DNA of 64,000 bases, taken from NCBI RefSeq assembly GCF_015222005.1, contig NZ_JADFFL010000003.1, positions 434,001 to 498,000 of the forward strand. The letters run 5' to 3'. Position numbers and translations under genes: made by a program. The notes below the pieces were generated by a model, which was given only the letters and a program-made list of their open reading frames with translations, did no database searches and was not told the origin of the DNA. The DNA comes from Mucilaginibacter myungsuensis (lineage in GTDB: Bacteria > Bacteroidota > Bacteroidia > Sphingobacteriales > Sphingobacteriaceae). Positions 1 through 8,026 of this stretch are shown here, one piece after another (position 1 is the stretch's first letter; each line of letters opens with the position of its first letter).

Positions 1-2
1 CA

Positions 3-395
3 GGGAAGGTCTACATTTTCCTGACCGTCATCACCTGCCTTACCGGCTTCCCTATCATGCGCTTTGGGCATCCAAGTCCGGGCCATTTTTTAGGGCTGAT
101 CATCTTGCTGATCCTGCCTGTTGCAGTCTACGCGAGATCCATAAAATTTTTAGGGCAAGCATGGGCTTATGTCGAAGTGATTCTGATGAGTACCACGCTA
201 TTTCTATCATTGGTACCAGCGGTGAACGAGACCCTGACGCGCCTGCCTATCGAAGCACCCTTAGCTACCGGACCGGATTCTCCTATCTTAAAAATGTCCT
301 TGCTGGTTTTATTGCTGTTGTATTTTGCAGGCGTAACCTATCAGGTGATCAAACTGAAAAAGAACATCAAGCTGAGCGGACGTGTTGTGATGTAG
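3..395 (+). CDS. Integral membrane protein, C-terminal part (5' end outside window)
   Basis: The frame is open from the first complete codon of the window to a TAG at 393-395, so the N-terminus lies upstream. The visible 130 residues contain about four hydrophobic segments: one at the left edge, one after the GHFLG sequence, one around the LMSTTLFLSLVPA stretch and one near the C-terminus (LLVLLLLYFAG), followed by a basic tail. This is an inner-membrane protein. I do not recognise the family, and the fragment gives no catalytic motif. The next gene has its own promoter-like box, so co-transcription is not required. Confidence 0.7.
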   Translation, partial: GKVYIFLTVITCLTGFPIMRFGHPSPGHFLGLIILLILPVAVYARSIKFLGQAWAYVEVILMSTTLFLSLVPAVNETLTRLPIEAPLATGPDSPILKMSLLVLLLLYFAGVTYQVIKLKKNIKLSGRVVM

Positions 396-506
396 TGCCA
401 GCCCTGTTTGGTCAACCGATCTGTCAATGTTTCGTCTTGGAGGCTGACTTTTGTAACCAAATAGTCAAAAATTAAAAACCTGCTTTAACCATTTTCTAAT
501 GGCCAT

Positions 507-514
507 TATTTTTG
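507..514 (+). promoter_or_regulatory. Putative -7 box TATTTTTG upstream of the acyltransferase gene
   Basis: TATTTTTG fits the Bacteroidota -7 consensus TAnnTTTG. No clear -33 TTG is present at the expected spacing. If used, transcription starts near 520, which excludes the TTG codon at 512 as the start and favours ATG 542. Confidence 0.4.
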
Positions 515-541
515 CAGCTCATCTATCTAAACGCTGGAAAA

Positions 542-1480
542 ATGGTACGCAAGGCATTTTCTGCAATAGCTTTAGGGCTACTTTACCTCATATCACTGTT
601 ACCGCTTCGGTTTTTATATTTTTTGGCCGACGGCTTCTATTTCATCCTCTATTACGTGGTGGGTTACCGCCGCAAGGTGATAGACCAGAACCTGCAGAAC
701 GCCTTCCCCGAAAAGACAGCGACCGAACGCGAACTGATCCGCAAGAACTACACCCACTATCTGGCAGATATGGTGGTAGAGACCGTGAAGTTGCTGACCA
801 TGTCGGCTAAGCAGGTGCGCGAACGGGTGACGGTGTCCAACACCAAACTGGTGACCGATGCCTTCAATGCCGGGCAGAGCGTGATCGGTGTGCTGGGCCA
901 TTACGGCAATTGGGAAATGAATGCGCTAAGGTTCAGTCAATTGTTTAAGGAGCGCCGGGTGATCGTTTATAAGCCACTGAGCAATAAATTGTTCGATCGG
1001 ATGATGATGCGGATGCGGTCGCGCTTTGGGGCTACGCTGGTAGCTATGAAAGATACGGCCCGCAAGTTGGTCGAATTCCGCCGCGAACCTACGGTGACCG
1101 TGTTGGTGGGCGACCAAACCCCGGCCCGATCAGACATCAAATATTTTACCCAATTCCTTAATCAGCCTACGGCGGTGTTCCTTGGTCCCGAAAAATTAGC
1201 TAAGATGACCAATAGCGTGGTAGTTTTTTGCGACATCAGGCCTACCGGGCGCGGGCATTACCATTGCAACTTTGTGCCGCTGTATAATTCGCCTAAGGAG
1301 ACCGCCGAACACGAGATCACCGATACCCATGTGCACTATCTGGAAGAAGTGATCCGCCAAAAACCGCAGTACTGGCTATGGAGCCACCGCCGCTGGAAAT
1401 TTCAACCACAGGACGTTTTTGGGCAGGATGCTGCCGAGCTTACCATGGCCCCGCTTAATACGTTACAAGCCTCCGCGTAA
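542..1480 (+). CDS. Lysophospholipid/lipid A-type acyltransferase (HtrB/LpxL superfamily)
   Basis: A 312-residue protein with an N-terminal membrane anchor (about residues 8-40) and the acyltransferase signature HYGNWE at residues 120-125, matching the HX4D/E catalytic motif of the LpxL/HtrB/LpxM family. A second conserved block is around VLVGDQTP. Such enzymes use acyl-ACP to add a secondary acyl chain to lipid A at the inner membrane; in Bacteroidota related members may act on other lipids, so the exact acceptor is not fixed by sequence. The start is ATG 542 because an in-frame TTG at 512 lies within a likely -7 promoter box. A terminator follows at 1544-1568. Confidence 0.85.
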   Translation: MVRKAFSAIALGLLYLISLLPLRFLYFLADGFYFILYYVVGYRRKVIDQNLQNAFPEKTATERELIRKNYTHYLADMVVETVKLLTMSAKQVRERVTVSNTKLVTDAFNAGQSVIGVLGHYGNWEMNALRFSQLFKERRVIVYKPLSNKLFDRMMMRMRSRFGATLVAMKDTARKLVEFRREPTVTVLVGDQTPARSDIKYFTQFLNQPTAVFLGPEKLAKMTNSVVVFCDIRPTGRGHYHCNFVPLYNSPKETAEHEITDTHVHYLEEVIRQKPQYWLWSHRRWKFQPQDVFGQDAAELTMAPLNTLQASA

Positions 1481-1543
1481 CTCATTTACGCCCCAATTAT
1501 TTCAATTTATTTTCGGTATAAATTGCATTTAGTACTTGACAAG

Positions 1544-1568
1544 CCGGCGGCATTCCCGTCGGTTTTTT
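1544..1568 (+). terminator. Rho-independent terminator
   Basis: CCGGCGG (1544-1550) pairs with CCGTCGG (1556-1562) through one G.U, with a 5-nt loop, then six T (1563-1568). It ends the acyltransferase transcript just ahead of the cydA promoter. Confidence 0.7.
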
Positions 1569-1569
1569 G

Positions 1570-1577
1570 TATATTTG
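1570..1577 (+). promoter_or_regulatory. Putative -7 box TATATTTG for cydAB
   Basis: TATATTTG fits TAnnTTTG and begins two bases after the T-run of the preceding terminator. No clear -33 TTG at 19-20 bp. It would give a leader of about 135 nt before cydA. Confidence 0.4.
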
Positions 1578-1591
1578 TATCGTTCATGTTA

Positions 1592-1638
1592 CATCAATTA
1601 TCCGGACGTGAATGCCCCTGCCATCCGGCATTTTGATG
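1592..1638 (+). other. Nested inverted repeat in the cydA leader
   Basis: CATCAA (1592-1597) faces TTGATG (1633-1638), and inside this AATGCC (1611-1616) faces GGCATT (1627-1632). The transcript could fold into a two-level stem. Function unknown; it could be chance or a post-transcriptional control element. Confidence 0.3.
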
Positions 1639-1719
1639 AACAAATTTACCCTTCCGTAGTATCCGCGGACCGCGTTCATTTCTTATTGAACTTTTATCAC
1701 TTATCCTATCCATCTAACT

Positions 1720-3048
1720 ATGGACGACTTTTTAGCTGCCCGCTCCCAAATGGCCCTTTCGTTAGGGTTCCACATCATTTTTTCGTGCATTGGCATGGTC
1801 ATGCCGTTCTTCATGGCTGTATCGCATTACCTGTGGCTGCGCACCGGGAATGAGAACTATAAGAACGTGACCAAAGCCTGGAGCAAAGGTGTGGCCATCT
1901 TCTTCGCTACCGGCGCGGTATCGGGCACGGTACTTTCTTTTGAGTTAGGCTTGCTGTGGCCAACGTTTATGAAACACGCCGGGCCGATATTTGGTATGCC
2001 ATTCTCGCTGGAAGGTACGGCCTTTTTTATCGAGGCTATCGCGCTGGGTTTTTACCTGTATGGTTGGGATAAATTTAACCGCTGGTTCCATTGGCTGACG
2101 GGCGTGATGGTAGGTATTACCGGTATCGCATCGGGCATATTAGTGGTGGCGGCCAATAGCTGGATGAACAGCCCGTCGGGCTTCGACTTTGTGAATGGCC
2201 AGTATCTCAACATCGACCCGATGAAAGCCATGTTCAACCAGGGTTGGTTCTCGCAAGCGCTGCACATGTGTATAGCAGCCTTCGCGGCAACGGGTTTCGC
2301 GGTGGCTGGTATCCACGCGCTGATGATGTTGCGGAAACAGAATGTTGGCTTCCATAAAGCATCATTTAAGATATCGGCCGTGTTCGCCATTGTGGCGGCG
2401 TTTTTGCAACCTTTAAGCGGCGATATTTCGGCCAAGTTCGTGGCTAAAAGTCAGCCCGCAAAATTGGCCGCTATGGAGGCCCATTTTAAGACGGATACGC
2501 ACGTCCCGCTGATCATCGGCGGCATTCCCGACACTAAAAAGCAGGAAGTTAATTATGCCATAAAACTACCCGGCGTGCTCAGCTGGATGATCACCGGCGA
2601 CCCCGCAAAACCTGTTACAGGTTTAGACCGGATCCTTGTGAAAGATCAGCCACCTGTAGCGGTAACACATTATGCCTTCCAGATCATGGTCGGGTTGGGT
2701 ATGATGATGATGGCGATAGGCGCGATAGGCCTGGCGGCATTTTTTAAGTGGCGGCAATGGCTGCACCAGCCTTGGTTCTTAAAACTATTTATTGCCGCTA
2801 CCCCGGCCGGGTTTATCGCCGTAGAGGCTGGCTGGACGGTGACCGAAGTTGGTCGCCAACCCTGGATCATTAACGGCGTAATGCGCACGGCCGACGCGGT
2901 AACACCTATGCCGGGTATTCAATACTCATTCTACCTGTTCACGGCGGTTTACGTAACGCTGTCCATCGTGGTGGTATTCCTGCTAAAACGCCAGATCCAA
3001 ATGGTGCCGGTGATCTATGATAAACCTCAGCTGAACCCTGCCTTATGA
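1720..3048 (+). CDS. cydA: Cytochrome bd ubiquinol oxidase subunit I
   Basis: A 442-residue polytopic membrane protein that oxidises quinol and carries the haems of the bd-type terminal oxidase. Visible family residues are His18 in MALSLGFHI and His182 in ALHMC (haem ligands of the His19/His186 type), FSLEGTAFFIEA with Glu98 and Glu105 in the proton path, and the GRQPW motif before NGVMRTADAVTP near the third ligand Met. The loop between the sixth and seventh helices is short, so this belongs to the short Q-loop class rather than the long E. coli form. It overlaps cydB by four bases (ATGA), implying translational coupling. Expected role: high-affinity respiration at low oxygen. Confidence 0.97.
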   Translation: MDDFLAARSQMALSLGFHIIFSCIGMVMPFFMAVSHYLWLRTGNENYKNVTKAWSKGVAIFFATGAVSGTVLSFELGLLWPTFMKHAGPIFGMPFSLEGTAFFIEAIALGFYLYGWDKFNRWFHWLTGVMVGITGIASGILVVAANSWMNSPSGFDFVNGQYLNIDPMKAMFNQGWFSQALHMCIAAFAATGFAVAGIHALMMLRKQNVGFHKASFKISAVFAIVAAFLQPLSGDISAKFVAKSQPAKLAAMEAHFKTDTHVPLIIGGIPDTKKQEVNYAIKLPGVLSWMITGDPAKPVTGLDRILVKDQPPVAVTHYAFQIMVGLGMMMMAIGAIGLAAFFKWRQWLHQPWFLKLFIAATPAGFIAVEAGWTVTEVGRQPWIINGVMRTADAVTPMPGIQYSFYLFTAVYVTLSIVVVFLLKRQIQMVPVIYDKPQLNPAL

Positions 3049-4070
3049 TGCTCTATATCGTTATCGCTTTTTTATGGTGGTCTATTCTGCTCTATCTTTT
3101 GATGGGTGGGGCCGATTACGGCGCCGGTATCCTGGAGTTACTCACCCGGGAGGGTAACCGCGCCGGGCTTAAAAAGACAGCCTACCGCGCCATCGGGCCG
3201 ATCTGGGAAGCCAACCACATGTGGTTGATCATTGCCGTAGTGATCATTTTTGTAGGTTTCCCCGATGTTTACTCGCTGGTATCGGTCCACTTGCACATCC
3301 CCTTGACTATTATGCTGATGGGTATCATTGCAAGGGGCACGGCCTTCACGTTCCGTAATTACGATGCTGTACACGATAGCTGGCACCGCCTTTACGACAG
3401 GATCTATATGTATTCCAGTTTTATCACCCCCATGTTTTTGGGGATCATTGCCGCTACAGCTATCTCAGGCAGGATAGATACCGATGCTACCGACTTCCCA
3501 TCCGGTTACATCCTTAACTGGTTCAACTGGTTCCCGCTTAGTGTTGGTTTGTTCACGGTATGTTTATGCGGGTCCTTAGCGGCCATATTTTTGGCAGGAG
3601 AAGTTCCCGGCAGCGACGAAAAATGGCGCTTCATCCGCAAAGCCAAACAGATGAACGGACTGGCAACCCTATTCATGGTACTGCTGTTTGTGAGCGCATC
3701 TTTACAAGGCATCCCACTGTTCCGCTGGTTGTTCGGGAATGTCATCAGTCTGATCGCTGATGTCATCGCCGCCGCGTCTCTGGCCATGACCTGGTATATG
3801 ATCTACCAAAGCAGGGTAAAAACTTCCCGTTTTTATGCCGGGTTGATGGTGATGTCTTTACTGATATCGGTCAGCTATCCTCACTTTCCTAATATCGTAT
3901 TGTTGAAGAATGGCGGTTCGTTATCTATCCTTGATCACGCCGCGCCCTCGGCAACCATTAATGCCTTGGGTATCGCCTTGCTGGCGGGTAGCGTATTCAT
4001 TTTGCCGGCTTTGGTTTATTTGATCTGGAGTTTTGCGAAGAAGCGGTCGGTTGTTGATGAAGACCATTAA
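3045..4070 (+). CDS. cydB: Cytochrome bd ubiquinol oxidase subunit II
   Basis: A 341-residue protein with eight or nine hydrophobic helices. The N-terminal block with LMGGADYGAGIL, then GPIWEANHMWLI and the FRNYD region are diagnostic of CydB, the partner subunit of CydA. Its start overlaps the cydA stop. No cydX-like small subunit or cydCD exporter genes are adjacent. The gene is followed by an ACAAAG-family repeat rather than a clear T-tailed terminator. Confidence 0.97.
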   Translation: MMLYIVIAFLWWSILLYLLMGGADYGAGILELLTREGNRAGLKKTAYRAIGPIWEANHMWLIIAVVIIFVGFPDVYSLVSVHLHIPLTIMLMGIIARGTAFTFRNYDAVHDSWHRLYDRIYMYSSFITPMFLGIIAATAISGRIDTDATDFPSGYILNWFNWFPLSVGLFTVCLCGSLAAIFLAGEVPGSDEKWRFIRKAKQMNGLATLFMVLLFVSASLQGIPLFRWLFGNVISLIADVIAAASLAMTWYMIYQSRVKTSRFYAGLMVMSLLISVSYPHFPNIVLLKNGGSLSILDHAAPSATINALGIALLAGSVFILPALVYLIWSFAKKRSVVDEDH

Positions 4071-4086
4071 ACTTTGTGGCTAATTT

Positions 4087-4139
4087 AACCACTAAGGACA
4101 CAAAGAGAGGAAGCACAAAGGACACAAAGCTATGCAAAG
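4087..4139. repeat. ACAAAG-family dispersed repeat, copy 1 (half)
   Basis: TTAACCACTAAGGACACAAAG-like start followed by AGCACAAAGGACACAAAGC. It is one arm of the imperfect palindrome found complete at 7895-8005, 30299-30384 and 39127-39203. The opposite arm is missing here. Confidence 0.7.
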
Positions 4140-4224
4140 GGGGCTTTGTCAATTGTTGAGGGTCAACTGTGGCTGAATAATTACAGATGAAGGGTTGAGG
4201 TTAGCGTAGAGAATAAATACAAGT

Positions 4225-4710
4225 TCAGAAAGGATTACGGCCACTTAATAACCTGACCATTCGATGTTTGATCAAACTTGACAAAGTCCCTCCTACAGAT
4301 TCGATCCAATTCGGGTATGCCTCATCCATGTAAGCCTCATAAACTATAGGGTCTTCTTGATCTTCGTCTAAATAAACGAATAAAAATTGCGTTCCTGCAT
4401 TATAAACATCAATAACGAAGAACGGGCGCGTAATACAATAATTTCTTCCGAAAGAGGTAAGATATGCTCTTGAAGATCCTTGCATTTCTGCTTGAGAGTC
4501 GTTCAATCCATAGTCAAGCACGTAGCAATCGTTGCCCGCCAACAACAATAGCTCCCTTAACGCGACTGGGAATTGCTGACCACTGTTATAAATATTTTCT
4601 AAACTAACGACCTCGGTAACGGAGATGGGTTCAAGCACTTTAACGTAATCGGAACCTTCTTTACGAAAAGTAGGATGCTCGACAAGCTTTTTTAAATCTT
4701 TGATCTCCAT
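4225..4710 (-). CDS. SMI1/KNR4 (SUKH) family protein, orphan immunity-like
   Basis: A 161-residue soluble protein with the SUKH layout: an N-terminal helical part, FPVALRELLLLAGN (the conserved LP..yr.fL...nG-type segment), central strands, and a C-terminal FFVIDVYNAGTQFLFVYLDEDQ block followed by YPNWIESVGGTLSSLI. SUKH proteins commonly act as immunity proteins to polymorphic nuclease toxins. No full toxin gene is next to it; only a 37-codon frame directly upstream (4712-4825) might be a toxin tail. It has no signal peptide. The base composition is somewhat more AT-rich than the flanking housekeeping genes. Confidence 0.75.
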   Translation of the reverse strand: MEIKDLKKLVEHPTFRKEGSDYVKVLEPISVTEVVSLENIYNSGQQFPVALRELLLLAGNDCYVLDYGLNDSQAEMQGSSRAYLTSFGRNYCITRPFFVIDVYNAGTQFLFVYLDEDQEDPIVYEAYMDEAYPNWIESVGGTLSSLIKHRMVRLLSGRNPF

Positions 4711-4797
4711 ATCAGTTTATTATTTTTAAGCCTTTGCGCTTACTGGCTTCAGTCTGTAACTGAACACCTACAGACTTCCCCTCATCATTCTCCAATA

Positions 4798-5151
4798 CTA
4801 TTTCTTCTTCCCCAAAAACATCCATCCACCCAGAACTGACGCCGGAGCGAATACCGCCATCGCCTGCACCTGTGTCCAAGAGCTACCTGTCGACTTTAAC
4901 ATAGAGAACAACGCGAAACCTGCTATAATGACCGCCAGTGCAAAATTAGGTTTAAGATCATTGGTCCGGGCAATGAGTTGCAGCACATAGCCCGCCACCA
5001 TCGACCAGAATGCGCCGTAAACCGCCGTCAGCAATTGGAAACCGCCCGTAGCCGGGGCATGGGGCTTATGACCGGATAGCTGAAAGTATGCCACACCGGT
5101 GATCACAAAGATGGTATAACCGGCTATCACGCCTAAAATTTTCCTTACCAT
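4798..5151 (-). CDS. Small four-helix membrane protein, unknown function
   Basis: A 117-residue protein with four predicted hydrophobic helices (about 5-25, 38-60, 70-88, 95-113) and a short lysine tail. No charged catalytic residues are conserved within the helices. I recognise no named family; it resembles short uncharacterised membrane proteins of Bacteroidota. It is followed on the same strand by the SUKH gene, with about 87 bases between, and may share a transcript with it. Confidence 0.65.
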   Translation of the reverse strand: MVRKILGVIAGYTIFVITGVAYFQLSGHKPHAPATGGFQLLTAVYGAFWSMVAGYVLQLIARTNDLKPNFALAVIIAGFALFSMLKSTGSSWTQVQAMAVFAPASVLGGWMFLGKKK

Positions 5152-5449
5152 GGATCTCAGCTTATACTACTAAAAGATACTAAATCATCCGCCTGCCTAA
5201 GTTCGTATTTTGGTCGCACAAAAAATTCAAGCGACTCGCCTAAAATTAATACGACCAGCCAACATGGTTTACGTCATTAAGTCAGGACATTTTCAACAAA
5301 CTGACTGTCAGTTACTTATAATATTCTAATTTTAAAAAATGTTAACCTTTGTAAACTTTCATTTTGCGGCGACGAAAATTCTGTATCAACGAAAACCTTT
5401 TAGACCACTTACCACAAACAATTGCGCCGAAACGCTATTTTAGTACCCA
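5152..5449. other. Intergenic region between divergent genes
   Basis: About 300 AT-rich bases between the minus-strand membrane gene and mgtC. No ORF or strong hairpin is seen. Promoters for both directions are expected here, but no full TTG-N19-TAnnTTTG match could be fixed. Confidence 0.5.
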
Positions 5450-5920
5450 ATGGAGTTGATAGAAGAATTACATATCGTACTGAAACTAATAGCGGCATTT
5501 ATATTGGGCGCATTTATCGGCTTCGATCGCGAGCGGGATGGCAAAAGCGCCGGGGTGCGCACCTACGCGGCCGTTTGTTTAGGATCGACGTTATTTACCG
5601 ATATCGGCCAAAACCTGGGCGATATCTCTGCCGGCTCGCGCATTATCTCTAATATCATTTCGGGTATCGGTTTCCTTGGCGCCGGTATCATCTTTAAGAA
5701 CGAGAAGACAAACTCGGCCGAGGGCCTTACTACCGCCGCTACGGTTTGGTGTACTGCCGCTATTGGCGTTGCGGTGGGTTTGGATATGTTCATTATCGCT
5801 ATAGTTGGCGCAGTAGCGGTTTATAGCCTGCTTACGCTTCCTAAATTCGGCTTCTACGTCCGCTGGAAAAAAAGCATCAAACAAAAGCGGGGGCCACAGG
5901 ACGATGAATATCCTGATTGA
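5450..5920 (+). CDS. MgtC/SapB family membrane protein
   Basis: A 156-residue inner-membrane protein. The FILGAFIGFDRER sequence near residues 17-29, GVRTYAAVCLGS, and GIGFLGAGIIFK with GLTTAATVWCTAAIG are the MgtC N-domain signature. It has four to five helices and lacks the C-terminal ACT-like domain of Salmonella MgtC, as do most SapB-type members. MgtC proteins are tied to growth at low magnesium and to membrane-potential or ATP-synthase control; the precise role here is inferred. It stands alone, with no mgtA next to it. Confidence 0.9.
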   Translation: MELIEELHIVLKLIAAFILGAFIGFDRERDGKSAGVRTYAAVCLGSTLFTDIGQNLGDISAGSRIISNIISGIGFLGAGIIFKNEKTNSAEGLTTAATVWCTAAIGVAVGLDMFIIAIVGAVAVYSLLTLPKFGFYVRWKKSIKQKRGPQDDEYPD

Positions 5921-6008
5921 TGACGTTACTTATCTGATCAAAAGCAGAATTTACATCCTTTACATTTTAATTTACAGTTTTTACAGCGCCCGTTCTGTTG
6001 GTCGTTAA

Positions 6009-6016
6009 TAGGTTTG
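6009..6016 (+). promoter_or_regulatory. Putative -7 box TAGGTTTG before the YceI gene
   Basis: TAGGTTTG fits TAnnTTTG and lies 25 bases before the YceI ATG, which would give a very short leader. The upstream stretch carries repeated TTTACA words (5951-5987) but no clear -33 TTG. Confidence 0.4.
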
Positions 6017-6041
6017 CAGCATCAACAAAACAATTGATGCC

Positions 6042-6650
6042 ATGCTAAAAAAACCTTTATTTTTTGTTACGCTTGCCTTGTTCACCCTTTCGGTGCGCGC
6101 ACAGACCTATCAGTTAGATGTTAAAAAAAGTAAGATCCTTTGGGATACCCGCAAAGTTGTCGGTCAGCACCAGGGCGACATCCTATTCAAAAGCGGCGTA
6201 CTGAATAACGTTGTAGGCGGCAGGCCTGATAACGGCACCTTTGTGATTGACATGAATACCATGCGATCTACCGACCGCAAGAAAAAATCGGAGAACAACA
6301 AGGTGGACCGGGAGATGCGCACACCGGGTTTCTTTGACGTGAAGAAACACCCGACGGCAGCGATGACGGTGAAGTCGGTCACCTACTCTGCCGGTACGAT
6401 CTACAAAGTCACCGGGGATCTTACCATCAAAGGCATCACCCACCCTATCGCCTTTGATGCCGACATCCAAACCAACGCCGACCAACTGACCACCAAGGCT
6501 GATATCGCCTTCGACCGCGAAAAGTGGGAGATAGACTTTCAGCAGAAAAAGAAAGACTGGAACTTTTTTGATGCAATAAAGAACCAAGCCGTAGCCAATA
6601 TGATAGCCGTTAAACTGGATCTGGTGTTTAATAAACAAGTGGCCAGATAG
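6042..6650 (+). CDS. YceI-like periplasmic protein
   Basis: A 202-residue protein with a signal peptide ending ...SVRAQ (about residue 21) and a YceI lipocalin-like domain. The start YQLDVKKSKILWDTRKVVGQHQG, the middle NNKVDREMRTPGFFDVKKHP and GDLTIKGITHPIAFD are the expected YceI blocks. YceI proteins bind isoprenoid-type or other hydrophobic ligands in a beta-barrel; the ligand is unknown here. It stands alone and is followed by a long inverted repeat at 6661-6735. Confidence 0.92.
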   Translation: MLKKPLFFVTLALFTLSVRAQTYQLDVKKSKILWDTRKVVGQHQGDILFKSGVLNNVVGGRPDNGTFVIDMNTMRSTDRKKKSENNKVDREMRTPGFFDVKKHPTAAMTVKSVTYSAGTIYKVTGDLTIKGITHPIAFDADIQTNADQLTTKADIAFDREKWEIDFQQKKKDWNFFDAIKNQAVANMIAVKLDLVFNKQVAR

Positions 6651-6660
6651 CATCATCGAG

Positions 6661-6735
6661 AACTTTGCGCCCCCGCTCCTACCTGTTGAATTTCATGGTA
6701 AAAATGCTCCGGGGAAAAGTATGGGGCGCAAAGTT
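6661..6735. repeat. 13-bp perfect inverted repeat around a 49-bp centre
   Basis: AACTTTGCGCCCC (6661-6673) is exactly complementary to GGGGCGCAAAGTT (6723-6735). A weaker TACC...GGTA pairing lies inside. It lacks a T-run, so it is not a standard terminator. It lies between YceI and the acyltransferase-3 gene. Confidence 0.7.
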
Positions 6736-6797
6736 GATCGGGCAATGCAACACGCTTATTACTTGCACTTACCCGTGGTAAAGGGTATAATTGCGGT

Positions 6798-7886
6798 ATG
6801 TCTACCCAAACCAATACCGACCTTTTAAAGACCAGGCAACATTTTGAGATACTCGACGGGCTGCGCGGCATAGCGGCCATATCTGTAGTGGTGTTCCACT
6901 TTATGGAGATAGCCGTGCCCGATTACAAGGAGAGTTTCATCGCCCACGCTTACCTGGCAGTCGATTTCTTTTTTTGCCTTTCGGGCTTTGTCATAGCCTA
7001 TGCTTATGATGCTAAGTTGAAAGATATCGGTTTGGCTGCGTTCTTTAAACTGAGGTTGATCCGCCTGCATCCGTTAGTGATCATTGGGTCGATATTGGGC
7101 TTGCTCTGTTTTGTGTTCGATCCGTGGAGCGACCTGTTTATCAAAAAGGGTATTAAAGATTCGGTGATCATGTTCGTAACGTCGTGCTTTATGATTCCCT
7201 ACCCTAACATGCCCGAGCGATATTTTAACCTGTTCCACCTTAACCCACCAAGCTGGTCGCTGTTTTGGGAATATATCGCCAACATTGTTTACGCCTTCGT
7301 ATTTGTAAAGATGAACAATAAATGGACGTGGTTATTGCTACTGGTGGCCGCCGGACTGTTATGCTACGAGTCGTACTTAGAAGGCCAACTAAGCGTAGGC
7401 TGGGGCGCGACCAACTTTTGGGGCGGCCCGGTAAGGGTGTTCTACTCTTTTGTTGTCGGGATGCTGGTTTACCGTAGCCGGTGGATGATCAAGTCGAACT
7501 TAGGATTTTTACCCATTGGTCTGCTTACACTGGCAGCTTTCCTGATACCGTTCCGCTCAGCCCAGATCAATCGTGTTGTCGATGCCTTGGTGGTGCTGTT
7601 CTACTTCCCGTTCCTGGTCGCTTTGGGCGCAGGTGCTACTTTACGTCCGTCGTTAAAAAGGATCTGCCAATGGTCGGGTGAGATATCTTATCCGTTATAC
7701 ATGGTTCATTACGGCTTCATTTGGCTATACATGAGCTGGATAGAGAAATTTAAACCCACACTTGGGGATATGACCATCGTGCTCATCATTGGCACTATTG
7801 CCTTACTGCTTTTGGCTAAAGCAATATTGAAGTGGGTGGATGAACCGATACGGAAGAAGTTGAAGGGTGTGATGATTAAGCGGTAA
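6798..7886 (+). CDS. Acyltransferase family 3 membrane protein
   Basis: A 362-residue polytopic protein of the OafA/NodX/YrhL acyltransferase-3 family. The N-terminal FEILDGLRGIAAISVVVFH block contains the conserved Arg and the His thought to be catalytic, followed by FFCLSGFVIAYAY and the RLIRLHP motif. About ten transmembrane helices follow and the C-terminal end is the usual VDEPIRKKL. Such enzymes O-acetylate extracellular polysaccharides or peptidoglycan; no polysaccharide cluster is adjacent, so the substrate is unknown. Confidence 0.92.
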   Translation: MSTQTNTDLLKTRQHFEILDGLRGIAAISVVVFHFMEIAVPDYKESFIAHAYLAVDFFFCLSGFVIAYAYDAKLKDIGLAAFFKLRLIRLHPLVIIGSILGLLCFVFDPWSDLFIKKGIKDSVIMFVTSCFMIPYPNMPERYFNLFHLNPPSWSLFWEYIANIVYAFVFVKMNNKWTWLLLLVAAGLLCYESYLEGQLSVGWGATNFWGGPVRVFYSFVVGMLVYRSRWMIKSNLGFLPIGLLTLAAFLIPFRSAQINRVVDALVVLFYFPFLVALGAGATLRPSLKRICQWSGEISYPLYMVHYGFIWLYMSWIEKFKPTLGDMTIVLIIGTIALLLLAKAILKWVDEPIRKKLKGVMIKR

Positions 7887-7894
7887 CTTTTTTC

Positions 7895-8005
7895 TTAACC
7901 ACAAAGGACACAAAGAAAGAAAGCACAAAGGACACAAAGCTTTGCAAGTATTATAAACTATGCCTTTGTGCCCTTTGCGAAAATCTTTGTGCACTTCGTG
8001 GTTAA
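7895..8005. repeat. ACAAAG-family dispersed repeat, copy 2 (full palindrome)
   Basis: Begins TTAACCACAAAGGACACAAAG and ends with CTTTGTGCACTTCGTGGTTAA, giving an imperfect palindrome of about 110 bases between convergent genes. Read as protein it gives a His/Lys-rich peptide often miscalled as a gene. Confidence 0.8.
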
Positions 8006-8026
8006 TCTTCACTCGATCTCATATTA

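Noticed and set aside
499..810. 103-codon frame at the acyltransferase start
   Set aside because: The in-phase acyltransferase with its HYGNWE motif explains the stretch.
1536..1853. 105-codon frame across the cydA start
   Set aside because: Out of frame with cydA and starts in a terminator; no protein features.
6183..6656. 157-codon antisense frame over the YceI gene
   Set aside because: It is a shadow of a well-supported gene on the other strand.
7803..8012. Minus-strand frame with HEVHKDFRKGHKGI start
   Set aside because: It lies in the ACAAAG-family palindrome and the end of the acyltransferase gene; the repeat explains the peptide.
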